NCBI RefSeq assembly: GCF_026183695.1
Contig: NZ_JAPFRD010000002.1
Span: 322,732-386,731, forward strand
Length of the DNA stretch: 64,000 bases
Source: Alteromonas aquimaris
GTDB taxonomy: Bacteria > Pseudomonadota > Gammaproteobacteria > Enterobacterales > Alteromonadaceae
Reading direction: 5' to 3'
In this document: positions 1 to 8,252 of the stretch, in pieces
How positions within the stretch are numbered: position 1 is the stretch's first letter
How the letters are laid out: every line of letters starts with the position of its first letter
The notes under the pieces: generated by a model
What the model was told of the DNA's origin: nothing
The model's database searches: none
What the model saw: only the letters and a program-made list of their open reading frames with translations
Translations under genes and position numbers: made by a program

Positions 1-40
1 ATGCTGCTGGGAAATTTACGTCATCCTCCCCGCGCCAAAC

Positions 41-166
41 CTTGTCATTCTCAGCGCGCTATACCTTGTCATCCTCCGCGAAGCTATACCTTGGCATCCT
101 CCGCTAAGCTATACTTTGTCATCCTCCGCGAAGCTATACCTTGTCATCCTCCGCGCCGGCGGAGGA
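41..166. repeat. 25-bp tandem repeat array ending in a palindromic element
   Basis: About four head-to-tail copies of a 25-bp unit starting near 41, 65, 90 and 115 share the core GTCATCCTCCGCGAAGC, followed by CTATAC. A fifth unit at 140-166 instead ends in a GC-rich inverted repeat (CCTCCGCgccgGCGGAGG). The same CATCCTCCGCG core occurs in the array at 12.8-13.4 kb, so both belong to one dispersed intergenic repeat family. It makes a false N-terminal extension of the next gene by staying open in that frame. Confidence 0.85.
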
Positions 167-282
167 CCTCCTCGGTACGAATATGGTGCAAAAAACAACG
201 TAGTACCAGTTACGGTTGGAATGATCTAAACAACTGGGTAGGAGTTATATATCCAATATTCTTGCTCTTGAGGTCGATCGTA

Positions 283-951
283 TTGAAACCATCCGCGCTA
301 ATATTTGATGTGAATGAAACGCTACTGGATTTGAGCCATGCAAAACCGGCGATTGCGAAGCTTTTCAATGACGAAGAAGTTATGGTTCAACTGTGGTTTT
401 CAACGTTGCTTCATCATTCACTTGTTGAATCCGCTATTGGCGAAAAGCACAATTTTACCCAAATCGGCGCGGCTGCCGCTAAAATTGTGGCGCATACTCA
501 AGGGTTGTCATTGTCGTTGGATCACGCCAAATCAGTTATTAGCGATGCCATGACCACACTTCCCGCCTATGAAGATGCTGAAAAAGCCTTACGTTCATTA
601 AGTCAGGCAAGGGTTAAATTAGTCGCATTGTCTAATTCGCCCACTGAAGGATTGTGCGAGCAATTGGAATATGCTGGTTTAGCCAAATATTTCGACGAGA
701 TACTTAGTGTGGAGAAAATAGGCCTGTTTAAACCCCACCCTCCGGTGTATCAATGGACATGCCAGAAAATAGGCGTCGCGGTTGAAGAGTGTATGATGGT
801 AGCTGCCCATGGTTGGGATGTAGCAGGTGCGGCCAGTGCTGGGTTGCAGACCGCATTCGTTGCCCGTGAAGGAAAATGTCAATATCCATTGGCAGCAGAA
901 TCAACACTTAGAGTGAATTCGTTGGAAGAGCTCGTCGAGGCTATAGGCTAA
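283..951 (+). CDS. HAD-superfamily hydrolase, haloacid dehalogenase type II-like
   Basis: A 222-residue HAD-fold hydrolase. The nucleophile motif I, FDVNETLLD, lies at the N-terminus, motif II is the LSNSP segment near residue 115, and the acidic motif near the C-terminus reads VAAHGWDVAGA, as in (S)-2-haloacid dehalogenases. Such enzymes remove halide from 2-haloalkanoic acids, but many members act on other small substrates, so the substrate is unknown. I chose the TTG at 283 because GAGG at 269-272 gives good ribosome-binding spacing and motif I then sits about 10 residues in, as is usual. The upstream open frame runs through tandem repeats and is not credible protein. No operon partner is evident. 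Confidence 0.8.
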   Translation: MKPSALIFDVNETLLDLSHAKPAIAKLFNDEEVMVQLWFSTLLHHSLVESAIGEKHNFTQIGAAAAKIVAHTQGLSLSLDHAKSVISDAMTTLPAYEDAEKALRSLSQARVKLVALSNSPTEGLCEQLEYAGLAKYFDEILSVEKIGLFKPHPPVYQWTCQKIGVAVEECMMVAAHGWDVAGAASAGLQTAFVAREGKCQYPLAAESTLRVNSLEELVEAIG

Positions 952-1123
952 TTGTAGCCGTCACCAAGCTAAATTTTGCAGCATTGGAGAGCCTAAGCGC
1001 TAACCCGGTACAGTTCTAATAAATCGAGCAAAGTATACGGCCACTTTTTTGTGGTAGACAGCCATATTCATGTGAATTATTGTAAAGGCAGAACATAAAA
1101 CTTAGTACCCTGAAGGTGATTAA

Positions 1124-1312
1124 ATGAGCAGAATAATTGGAATAATTCTCATTGTCGTGGGTGTGGCCCTGGCTTGGTGGGGCTTCGATATTTATGACTC
1201 CGCCAGCTCTCAGTTTAGACGCGCTTTTGATGGTGAAACGCCTTGGGAAGCGTGGGCTGGTATGGTGGGGGGCGGTATTTGCTTTTTACTTGGATTATTC
1301 AAAGTTAAATAA
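1124..1312 (+). CDS. DUF3185-like small membrane protein
   Basis: A 62-residue protein with two hydrophobic segments, about residues 4-22 and 44-60, separated by a short polar loop containing FDGETPWEAW. The pattern resembles the DUF3185 family of small inner-membrane proteins with no known function. AAGGTG five bases upstream of the ATG gives a good ribosome-binding site. It stands alone between the HAD gene and a long inverted repeat. Confidence 0.7.
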   Translation: MSRIIGIILIVVGVALAWWGFDIYDSASSQFRRAFDGETPWEAWAGMVGGGICFLLGLFKVK

Positions 1313-1340
1313 CAAACCATATTGATATCAGATCAGCGAA

Positions 1341-1441
1341 GAGATAAAGGCGGGTATCTAGTCAAGACGTTTTGGTGAAAAGTAAAGGATGCTAAGCCTT
1401 TCGAGGCAATGCTACGCAGAATAGATATCCGCCTCTATCTC
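1341..1441. repeat. Long imperfect inverted repeat in a 400-bp intergenic region
   Basis: Arms at 1341-1360 and 1422-1441 are complementary at 18 of 20 positions (left arm GAGATAAAGGCGGGTATCTA), separated by 61 bases that hold a small inner hairpin (GCCTttcgAGGC). No T-run follows, so it is not a classical terminator. It could be a non-autonomous mobile element, a structured RNA or a 3' stabilising element. The rest of the gap 1313-1718 shows no gene I can support. Confidence 0.6.
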
Positions 1442-1718
1442 ACTTTGGGCGCGCTTTTTTACGCTTTTTAGCGGCACCAAATGCGCTCGATTAAAACCCA
1501 CTAAACGTTTACACAATTGGCTTGTCAAAAGTGTAAAAGCTCACGCGCTGAGTGAGCAAACATCAGTGCGAATGGGTATTATCACCCCCTCGCTGCAGTA
1601 AGCTCGTCGTACATAGTCATTTTTCGCAGGCTTGAGCGCATGAGTTGAATGGTATGACAGGGTAGCACTTTGCTTACCTGCCACGCTGACTTATCATATA
1701 TTTATGGGGGAATGTTCG

Positions 1719-2957
1719 TCATCTAGCCGATAACGTAGAGTGCAACGCGCTTTTATAAGCGTCATACGCTGGGATAGCGGATGTAATTATCGATGCAATT
1801 ATAACAACTGCATATACCAGAATAATCTCCGTCTGCATCATGTTAGCGGACAAAAATAATCCATAGGTAGACGACAACCAATCACTCAACAGACTTATTG
1901 CAAGGCTAATTAAGCCTGTCGCGGCTAGCATGGCTAATACTACCAAGATGAGCGCTTCCAGTAGTACTAAGGTAAAGATTACGTGCGGTCCTGCCCCCAA
2001 CACACGCAAAACCGCTATTTCATGCTGACGCTGCTGCATCGAAGCTAAAAGCATGGTAGATAAACCGAACAACGATGAAACAAGAATTAATACACTGATT
2101 ACGCGAAGAAGGTTTTCGACTGTTGCCATGAGTTGCCATAATTCGTTTAATGCGACGCCCGGTAAGATTGCCATCAATTTGTCCGATTTATCATTGTTGA
2201 CGTCGCGCTGAAGTTTGAATATGGCAAACTTTGATTTTAAGCCAAGCAGCACCGCTGTAACACTTTCAGGAGCGAGGTCGGCTGCTGCAGAGGGATTTTC
2301 GAGCAATTTCGTCTGTTGGGGATGGGGCAGGTGAATAGCCTCTATCGCCGTTAAACTTACGTGAACCGTTTTGTCGACAGGCGTACCTGTGGACTTAAGA
2401 ATACCGCTTACAGTGAAAGGTGTGTCATCATGATGGGTAAAGCTGGTGGAGCCCGCACCGTGAGCTATTACAACCTCATCGCCTACCTGATAACCCAATT
2501 TTTTAGCGACATCTGCGCCGATCACCGTCTGGAATAAGCTCTGAAATGGCTGTCCTTTTTCAAAAGTTAGCGCTTGCTTATTGCCATACTTAAAGTGTGC
2601 GAAATAAGCTGCATTTGTTCCCATAACGCGAAAGCCCTGGTGGGAATCGCCCAGTGAAATGGGAATAGCCCAGCTGACCTGCTCATGATTTTTTAACCTT
2701 TCATAGCTTTGATAATAGATATTATTGGTGGGGCTTCCCATTCTAAAAACCGAATAGAGCAGCAGGTTCAGTTGTCCACTTGGGGCCCCCACGATTAGGT
2801 CTACGTCCGAGATGGTGCGGTTAAAGCTTTCTTTTGCCTGCAAACGAATATGCTCAACACTCAACAGTACACTTATGCTGATAAGTAACGAAAAGAAGGT
2901 TAGAACAACTGATTTCTTTCTACTTCTGAGGCTGTTCCAGGAAAGCGACATTAACAT
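1719..2957 (-). CDS. FtsX-type ABC transporter permease
   Basis: A 412-residue permease with MacB/FtsX topology: one N-terminal membrane helix (about residues 18-36), a large periplasmic domain (about 40-270), then three C-terminal helices. The segment ATMLLASMQQRQHEIAVLRVLGA just after the second helix is the family's cytoplasmic coupling signature. Its start overlaps by one base the end of the upstream ATPase gene, so the two are translationally linked. The family includes LolCDE-like lipoprotein transport, MacB export and poorly known transporters found in zinc-responsive operons (zrg-type in Vibrio). Substrate is unassigned; the nearby zinc receptor makes a metal-linked role plausible. 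Confidence 0.8.
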   Translation of the reverse strand: MLMSLSWNSLRSRKKSVVLTFFSLLISISVLLSVEHIRLQAKESFNRTISDVDLIVGAPSGQLNLLLYSVFRMGSPTNNIYYQSYERLKNHEQVSWAIPISLGDSHQGFRVMGTNAAYFAHFKYGNKQALTFEKGQPFQSLFQTVIGADVAKKLGYQVGDEVVIAHGAGSTSFTHHDDTPFTVSGILKSTGTPVDKTVHVSLTAIEAIHLPHPQQTKLLENPSAAADLAPESVTAVLLGLKSKFAIFKLQRDVNNDKSDKLMAILPGVALNELWQLMATVENLLRVISVLILVSSLFGLSTMLLASMQQRQHEIAVLRVLGAGPHVIFTLVLLEALILVVLAMLAATGLISLAISLLSDWLSSTYGLFLSANMMQTEIILVYAVVIIASIITSAIPAYDAYKSALHSTLSAR

Positions 2958-3670
2958 TATACGTCTTCCCTCTGTGAAAGCAGCTCTGACATCTCCACAC
3001 TAACTGGAAAAAATTGCCGCAAGTACATGTCGTGACTAACAAAAACTAACGTGGCGCCGGCTGCTTCGCACACCTCTGTCAACACCCTCATAAAAGCGTC
3101 TTTGGCCGATGCATCAAGCGCCGAGGTGGGCTCATCAACTAATAACAATTCAGGTTTATTTATTAATGCACGTGCAATTGCAACCCGCTGTTGTTGTCCA
3201 ATACTCAGTGCATTCGCCGCTGTATGAAGAATGTTAGCGGGTAATTTTAATTTTTGCACATAGTCAGCCGCGCGTTCTTCCACATTATTCAGGTGAGTAG
3301 AAGAAAAGTGATTAGCCAGTTGTATATTCTTCAGCACACTGAGGTAAGGTATAAGATTAAATTGCTGAAATACTACTCCAATATGATCTGCTCTAAATTT
3401 GTCCCGCTTATGGGCTTTCAATGTCGAGAAGGGTTGATTGAGAATGTGAATGTTTCCCTCATTCGGTGTCAAAACCCCCGCAAGCAGATTCAGTAGAGTG
3501 GTTTTTCCCGAGCCTGACTCCCCGTGTAAAAAGACCTGTTGACCCCGTTGCACGCGCCATTGCGCAATAAACAGACCTTTGTCGTCATCTGTGGTCTTAT
3601 AACGGTGAAGCACATTGTTCACTTGAATCGCATTTTGATTTAACTGGTTAGGCGTTTCGGATGTCATCAT
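2957..3670 (-). CDS. ABC transporter ATP-binding protein, LolD/MacB type
   Basis: A 237-residue nucleotide-binding subunit. Walker A is GESGSGKTT near residue 50, the signature reads LSIGQQQRVAIARAL (LSIGQ rather than LSGGQ), Walker B is LLLVDEPTSALD, and the switch histidine is in FVSHD. It pairs with the FtsX-type permease directly downstream. This NBD subfamily powers mechanotransmission at the periplasmic face rather than classical solute import. The first residues carry no signal. A weak Zur-like site lies about 60 bp upstream. Confidence 0.85.
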   Translation of the reverse strand: MMTSETPNQLNQNAIQVNNVLHRYKTTDDDKGLFIAQWRVQRGQQVFLHGESGSGKTTLLNLLAGVLTPNEGNIHILNQPFSTLKAHKRDKFRADHIGVVFQQFNLIPYLSVLKNIQLANHFSSTHLNNVEERAADYVQKLKLPANILHTAANALSIGQQQRVAIARALINKPELLLVDEPTSALDASAKDAFMRVLTEVCEAAGATLVFVSHDMYLRQFFPVSVEMSELLSQREDV

Positions 3671-3728
3671 TGCAACTATAAGGTAAATAAAACCGTGTTT
3701 ATATAAAACGTCATTGACTCGTGATCAT

Positions 3729-3747
3729 TATTTTATACTAATACATC
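3729..3747. promoter_or_regulatory. Weak Zur-like palindrome upstream of the ABC operon
   Basis: TATTTTATACTAATACATC matches the gammaproteobacterial Zur consensus AATGTTATAnTATAACATT at 13 of 18 defined positions, by eye. It lies about 60 bp upstream of the ATPase start on the minus strand, inside the otherwise featureless gap 3671-4086. The gap is AT-rich, so chance is a real possibility. It gains weight only because two stronger Zur-like boxes precede the ZnuD-like receptor 4.5 kb away. Confidence 0.3.
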
Positions 3748-4086
3748 GGGAAGTAATCTCCCTTTCTTAAGGGACTGGTATGATGTGCGTCTATAACAGT
3801 ATCAATATACTTTGTTTTTTTGAATCATTGGGTAATGTTTTTGTTAGTTCGAACAGGGACACTAAAAACAGATAATTCAGCCGAAGGCGGATCCCATCGC
3901 CGTTATAATTAGCGCTGAGACATTGATAGATAGGCAATATACTTCTCTAGTTTAAATTTTTGAGAGAAGGTTAAATGGGTATTCTGTATTCGAGTGTTAT
4001 GACAGCTAGTAGGCGAAAATATTGGACAAAATAATAAACGCTATTGCGCTGGCTATCGGATGCAACCTCATCATTTATCACTGCCA

Positions 4087-5157
4087 TCACCTAACCTTGC
4101 CGGCGGGCATGGAAGGTTTAGCGAACATTACCAAATGCGCTAAGTCCAGTCTTATCCCGAACGATTCATTCACTGCATGATCGTTATGACTGGGGGCCAG
4201 ACAAAGGATGGTCTGTTCTGAACCTGGTATGGAAAGCTCATACATTATGTTGGCTCCTCTGAAAGAGCGCCTGACCACGGTTGCAATTAAATTGCTGGCT
4301 TCGTCGTATTCCACATCATCGGGACGAATGAGCAATTCAATTTCCTGGCCGATGTGGAAGCCATTCAAACGAGAAGGATCAACCGCCACTTCTCCTAAAC
4401 AACAAGAAAGATTTCCCCGCTCATTTACCCTACTGTTTAGAAACACCCCATTGCCCACGAAATCTGCCACAAACCGCGTAGCAGGCTTGTGATAAAGAGC
4501 ATAAGCATCGTCCCACTGATGTAACTTTCCGTCATTGAGTACGCCGATGACATCAGCTATCGCAAATGCTTCATTTTGATCATGGGTGACTACCAGTGCG
4601 CTCGTATTTTCCCGCTTTAAAATTGTGCGAATATCTTTAGCTAACTCTTCTCGTAATTCTGCATCAAGGCTGGAAAATGGCTCATCCATGAGTAACAGTT
4701 CTGGTTTTGGCGCAAGGGCGCGCGCCAAGGCTATTCGTTGTTGCTGGCCGCCTGATAATTCGTGAGGGTATCGGTTTGAAGCATGCGATAAACCCACTAA
4801 TTGTAACACTTCGTCGACGCGCGATTGACGATCCGCTTTTTTCCATTTATGCAGTCCGAACGCAATATTTTCTGTCACCGACATGTGGGGGAAGAGGGCA
4901 AAATCTTGAAAAACTACTGAGATATGCCGATGTTCGGGAGCGATGGTATGGTTTGGTTTACTCACCACTTCGTTTCGTAAAAATATTTTACCTTTGCCGA
5001 TGGGTTCAAAACCGGCGAGCGCCCGTAAGATAGACGTTTTACCACAGCCTGATGGGCCCAACAGGCAACCAATTTCGCCTTGTTTTAACGCCAGCGTAAC
5101 CCCGTCAACTGCTAAAAAATTTCCGTAGCGGATATCGATATTGTGCAAACTCAGCAT
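4087..5157 (-). CDS. fbpC: Ferric-iron ABC transporter ATP-binding protein FbpC
   Basis: A 356-residue ATPase of the CUT1/iron (FbpC/FutC) type. The nucleotide-binding domain (about residues 1-235) has Walker A GPSGCGKTS, signature ELSGGQQQRIALARAL, Walker B LLMDEPFSSLD and switch region VVTHD. The C-terminal 110 residues form a TOBE-like regulatory domain typical of this family. It is the last gene of fbpABC, three bases after fbpB. The protein energises uptake of Fe(III) from the periplasm across the inner membrane. Nothing appears truncated. Confidence 0.9.
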   Translation of the reverse strand: MLSLHNIDIRYGNFLAVDGVTLALKQGEIGCLLGPSGCGKTSILRALAGFEPIGKGKIFLRNEVVSKPNHTIAPEHRHISVVFQDFALFPHMSVTENIAFGLHKWKKADRQSRVDEVLQLVGLSHASNRYPHELSGGQQQRIALARALAPKPELLLMDEPFSSLDAELREELAKDIRTILKRENTSALVVTHDQNEAFAIADVIGVLNDGKLHQWDDAYALYHKPATRFVADFVGNGVFLNSRVNERGNLSCCLGEVAVDPSRLNGFHIGQEIELLIRPDDVEYDEASNLIATVVRRSFRGANIMYELSIPGSEQTILCLAPSHNDHAVNESFGIRLDLAHLVMFAKPSMPAGKVR

Positions 5158-5160
5158 GAA

Positions 5161-6834
5161 TTAAGATTTTCCTTTTATCGTTTTATCAATTGCATGAGTG
5201 ATCAAAACCACGGGGATTAATCCAACCAGTACAATGGCCAACGCAGGGGTGGCGGCATCAACCAGCCTTTCGTCAGATGCCAGTTCGAAACTTCTCACCG
5301 CCAGTGTATTGAAGTTGAAAGGTCGTAAGATCAGTGTGGCTGGAAGTTCTTTCAATACATCGACAAACACTAGTAACGCTGCACTCAACACACTCGTTTT
5401 TAACAGCGGCACATGAATTTGTTTAAGCACCCGCGCAGGCGAAGCGCCTAACGAGCGGGCAGCATTGTCCATACTTGGCGTAATGCGTGATAGTCCCGCT
5501 TCAATGTTGTGTGATGCAACGGAAAGAAAGCGAATACTATAAGCAAATAACAAGGCAAATAAGGTGCCGGAAAATATCAAGCCGACGCTGTTATTAAACC
5601 AATGCTCTGAAAGCATGTTCACAAGATTATCTGCCCAGCTTAACGGAACTAACACACCCACGGCGATAACTGTGCCGGGAATGGCATAGCCCAGCGAAAC
5701 CGTTTGTCCCAGGGAATTATTTAATTTGTTGTTTTTTATGCGTCGGGTATACGCAAACAATAGGGATAAGATGACGATAATAAGGGCAGCGGCTAAGGCT
5801 AAGCAGAAAGAATTAAACACCAATGTAATAAATTGCGCGTCAACATTTTTGGTATAGGTTATCCCTGCCCAATACAATAATTGAAAAGTAGGAACGATAA
5901 ACCCTAGCAAGGGGGCGACTAAACAAAGAACAAACGCGGAAAGGGCCCTTGTACCGGTAAGTTTTTTACGTTTTTGTAGATTATGATGTTGCCCCTGATG
6001 ATAATATTTAATATGCCTGCGCGACCATTTCTCGAACAGGAGAACAATCAACACAAAGGTGCATAGCAAAGAGGATAGTTGCGCCGCTGCCAGACCATTC
6101 CCCAGACCGAACCACGTTCTGAATATTCCGGTAGTGAAGGTGGCTACTCCAAAATATTGAACGGTCCCATAATCTGCAAGGGCTTCCATCATCGCTAATG
6201 CTGTGCCGGTAAATAATGCTGGACGAGCCAGCGGTAGCGAAACCTGGGTGATGTACTTGAATTTACTGATCCCCATCATTTGACTAACTTGGAGAAGACT
6301 GGCTGGTTGTTCACTAAATGCGGTCCGCGCCAACATATATACATAAGGGTAGAGCACCAACGACATAATAATTATGGCACCCCATAAGGAGCGAATATCG
6401 GGAAAGTAATAGTCGCCATACCCCCAGCCAAAACTATCACGTAAAGTCGTCTGTATGGGGCCGCTAAAATCGAGCACGCCGGTATAGGTATAGGCAATTA
6501 TGTAAGCTGGCATGGCTAGTGGCAATAAAGCGAACCAGTGAAGTAAAGTTCGCCCGGGGAAATCATAGCGGCTAATTATATAGGCAATAGTAGAGCCGAT
6601 AAGCAGAGTACCAATTCCCACGCCACAGGCAAGCAGTAGCGAATTGATGACATAGTCTTGCAGAACTGTACTGAGCAAATGTTGCCAAAGCTCTGTTTGC
6701 GGCGCTATCCAACTGGCAAAGATCACCACAACAGGCAGGCTGAGTATTGCACCCAATATTAACAGTGCGCCCTGCAAAGGGTCGAGCAGGGCACGCACGG
6801 TTGAAGATATAGAGAGACTAAACTGCTGACTCAA
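5161..6834 (-). CDS. fbpB: Ferric-iron ABC transporter permease FbpB
   Basis: A 557-residue inner-membrane permease made of two fused homologous halves with about 12 helices in total. This is the usual size of FbpB/SfuB/FutB. Each half carries an EAA-type coupling loop: QVSQMMGISKFKYITQVSLP near residue 185 and AARSLGASPARVLKQIHVP near residue 460. It sits between fbpA (48 bp upstream) and fbpC (3 bp downstream) and should form the channel for iron delivered by FbpA. Confidence 0.9.
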   Translation of the reverse strand: MSQQFSLSISSTVRALLDPLQGALLILGAILSLPVVVIFASWIAPQTELWQHLLSTVLQDYVINSLLLACGVGIGTLLIGSTIAYIISRYDFPGRTLLHWFALLPLAMPAYIIAYTYTGVLDFSGPIQTTLRDSFGWGYGDYYFPDIRSLWGAIIIMSLVLYPYVYMLARTAFSEQPASLLQVSQMMGISKFKYITQVSLPLARPALFTGTALAMMEALADYGTVQYFGVATFTTGIFRTWFGLGNGLAAAQLSSLLCTFVLIVLLFEKWSRRHIKYYHQGQHHNLQKRKKLTGTRALSAFVLCLVAPLLGFIVPTFQLLYWAGITYTKNVDAQFITLVFNSFCLALAAALIIVILSLLFAYTRRIKNNKLNNSLGQTVSLGYAIPGTVIAVGVLVPLSWADNLVNMLSEHWFNNSVGLIFSGTLFALLFAYSIRFLSVASHNIEAGLSRITPSMDNAARSLGASPARVLKQIHVPLLKTSVLSAALLVFVDVLKELPATLILRPFNFNTLAVRSFELASDERLVDAATPALAIVLVGLIPVVLITHAIDKTIKGKS

Positions 6835-6882
6835 TTGGTTATAACTGCCCGTAATGGTTAGGTAGAGTGAAAAGTGAAACGG

Positions 6883-7929
6883 CTATTTCCAGCCCGCTTT
6901 ATCCATTATTTTAACAGCTTCCGCATTAAGTTCACCTACGCGGTGTAATGGAATATCTTCAGCTTTGAAGGTGCCAAACTGCGTTAAGGTTTCACTCCAT
7001 TCAACTCCATCTAAAACAGGATATTCATGATTAGTTTCGGCATACCAAGCCTGGGCCTCTTTTCTTACCATGTATTCAAGTAACTTTACAGCGTTACCTC
7101 GGTTAGGTGCACTTTTGGTTACAGCAGCGCCAGAAACATTGATATGTGCTCCACGGTCGCCTTGGTTTGGCCAGAATACGTTGACTTGTGAGGCAATTTT
7201 CTGCTCAGCAGTGTCAGCGCTATCGAGCATCCCCGCCAGGTAGTAAGTATTGGCAATAGCAATATCGCACTGGCCAGAAACAACCGCTTTAATCTGGTCA
7301 CGATCACCACCTTTTGGCGGGCGAGCAAAATTTTTCACAAACTTTTTGGCCCAGTCTAACGTCTCGGCGTGTCCTTTTTGCTGCAGCATCGCGGCGACCA
7401 TGGACTGATTATAAATATTGGAGGAAGAGCGAATACAGATACGACCTTTCCAGTCGGCATCGGTCAATGCTTCCATGCTGGAGAGATTCGCCACATCAAC
7501 TCGCTCGGGAGCGTACATAATTGGGCGTGCTCGCATTGTTAATGAAAACCAGTGGCCGTCATCATCACGAAGCGTAGCCGGTATTGCTTCTGCTAATACA
7601 CTGGAATCAACCGCTTGGGTTAAGTCTTGTTCTTTTGCCCTTACTAAACGGCCAACATCTGTCGTGATCAATATGTCTGCAGGACTATATTTACCTTCAC
7701 TATTCAGGCGACTGATCAAGGCGTCCGCCGTGCCAGTTACTAAATTAACTTCAATACCAGTTTCAGCAGCAAATTTATCCAGAAGAGGTTTAATTAAGGC
7801 TTCTTTTCTGGCTGAATAGACATTCACTTCTTCTGCGTTAACAGAACCCATAAACGACAAAGTGGAGGCTAGCGAAATGAGGCCGATTGCTAACGCTCTG
7901 GATAGATGACAGTTTTTAAGTAAATGCAT
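6883..7929 (-). CDS. fbpA: Fe(III)-binding periplasmic protein FbpA
   Basis: A 348-residue periplasmic ferric-iron-binding protein (FbpA/FutA/IdiA family). A signal peptide ending SVNA|EE precedes the mature start EVNVYSARKEALIKPLL, characteristic of this family. The tyrosine pair in IANTYYLAGM near residue 220 matches the conserved iron ligands. I start at the ATG at 7929 because the longer open frame would begin in the Fur box and put 24 residues before the signal peptide. AAGGA lies 13 bases upstream. It binds Fe(III) and hands it to FbpBC. Expression should rise when iron is low. Confidence 0.9.
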   Translation of the reverse strand: MHLLKNCHLSRALAIGLISLASTLSFMGSVNAEEVNVYSARKEALIKPLLDKFAAETGIEVNLVTGTADALISRLNSEGKYSPADILITTDVGRLVRAKEQDLTQAVDSSVLAEAIPATLRDDDGHWFSLTMRARPIMYAPERVDVANLSSMEALTDADWKGRICIRSSSNIYNQSMVAAMLQQKGHAETLDWAKKFVKNFARPPKGGDRDQIKAVVSGQCDIAIANTYYLAGMLDSADTAEQKIASQVNVFWPNQGDRGAHINVSGAAVTKSAPNRGNAVKLLEYMVRKEAQAWYAETNHEYPVLDGVEWSETLTQFGTFKAEDIPLHRVGELNAEAVKIMDKAGWK

Positions 7930-7985
7930 AGTAGATATCGAATCCTTCGTTTGTAGAAGTTGTGATGGGGTAAGTGTATTCTTAT

Positions 7986-8000
7986 TGATAATTATTCTCA
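7986..8000 (-). promoter_or_regulatory. Fur box controlling fbpABC
   Basis: On the minus strand the sequence TGAGAATAATTATCA matches the 7-1-7 Fur consensus TGATAATnATTATCA at 13 of 14 defined positions. It lies about 57-71 bp upstream of the fbpA start codon, where a promoter would be. Iron-loaded Fur would repress fbpABC there. The match and the downstream gene function agree. Confidence 0.85.
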
Positions 8001-8192
8001 ATAGCAGATTTGCCGTCCTGATGGCATTTTGTGGCGTTAAATTTCAATAAAAGCTTTCGAGTGTTAAAAATACTGCTACTGCGTCAAGTTGTTCCACGTC
8101 AGACTGTATAATCCGTCTAATCGATATTGATATCTCTGGGTCACCTACTCACCCGATAAGACACCTACTGTAAAGCAAATATTGACCTTATT

Positions 8193-8211
8193 CTTGTTAC
8201 ATTATAACATT
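8193..8211. promoter_or_regulatory. Upstream Zur-like box of the ZnuD-like gene
   Basis: CTTGTTACATTATAACATT matches the Zur consensus AATGTTATAnTATAACATT at 15 of 18 defined positions, with a perfect right half. Its centre (8202) is 26 bp from the centre of a second box. It lies 41 bp before the start codon of the receptor gene. Confidence 0.65.
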
Positions 8212-8218
8212 CCTCGAT

Positions 8219-8237
8219 ATTGATATAGTATAACATT
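8219..8237. promoter_or_regulatory. Downstream Zur-like box of the ZnuD-like gene
   Basis: ATTGATATAGTATAACATT matches the Zur consensus at 16 of 18 defined positions, again with a perfect TATAACATT right half. It ends 15 bp before the start codon, so bound Zur would cover the promoter or leader. Zinc-loaded Zur would be expected to repress the receptor. Confidence 0.7.
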
Positions 8238-8252
8238 GCGGTATATAGGCCT

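Noticed and set aside
1..282. N-terminal 94-residue extension of the HAD hydrolase
   Set aside because: It is translated tandem repeat and lacks a ribosome-binding site; TTG 283 fits the family length.
1341..1441. Integron attC site
   Set aside because: Core sites GTTRRRY/RYYYAAC are missing and there is no integrase.
3700..3720. Palindrome near TGTTTATATAAAACG as Zur box
   Set aside because: Five mismatches within the 15-bp core; AT-rich symmetry only.
7930..8001. 24-residue extension of FbpA
   Set aside because: It starts inside the Fur box and would precede a normal signal peptide.
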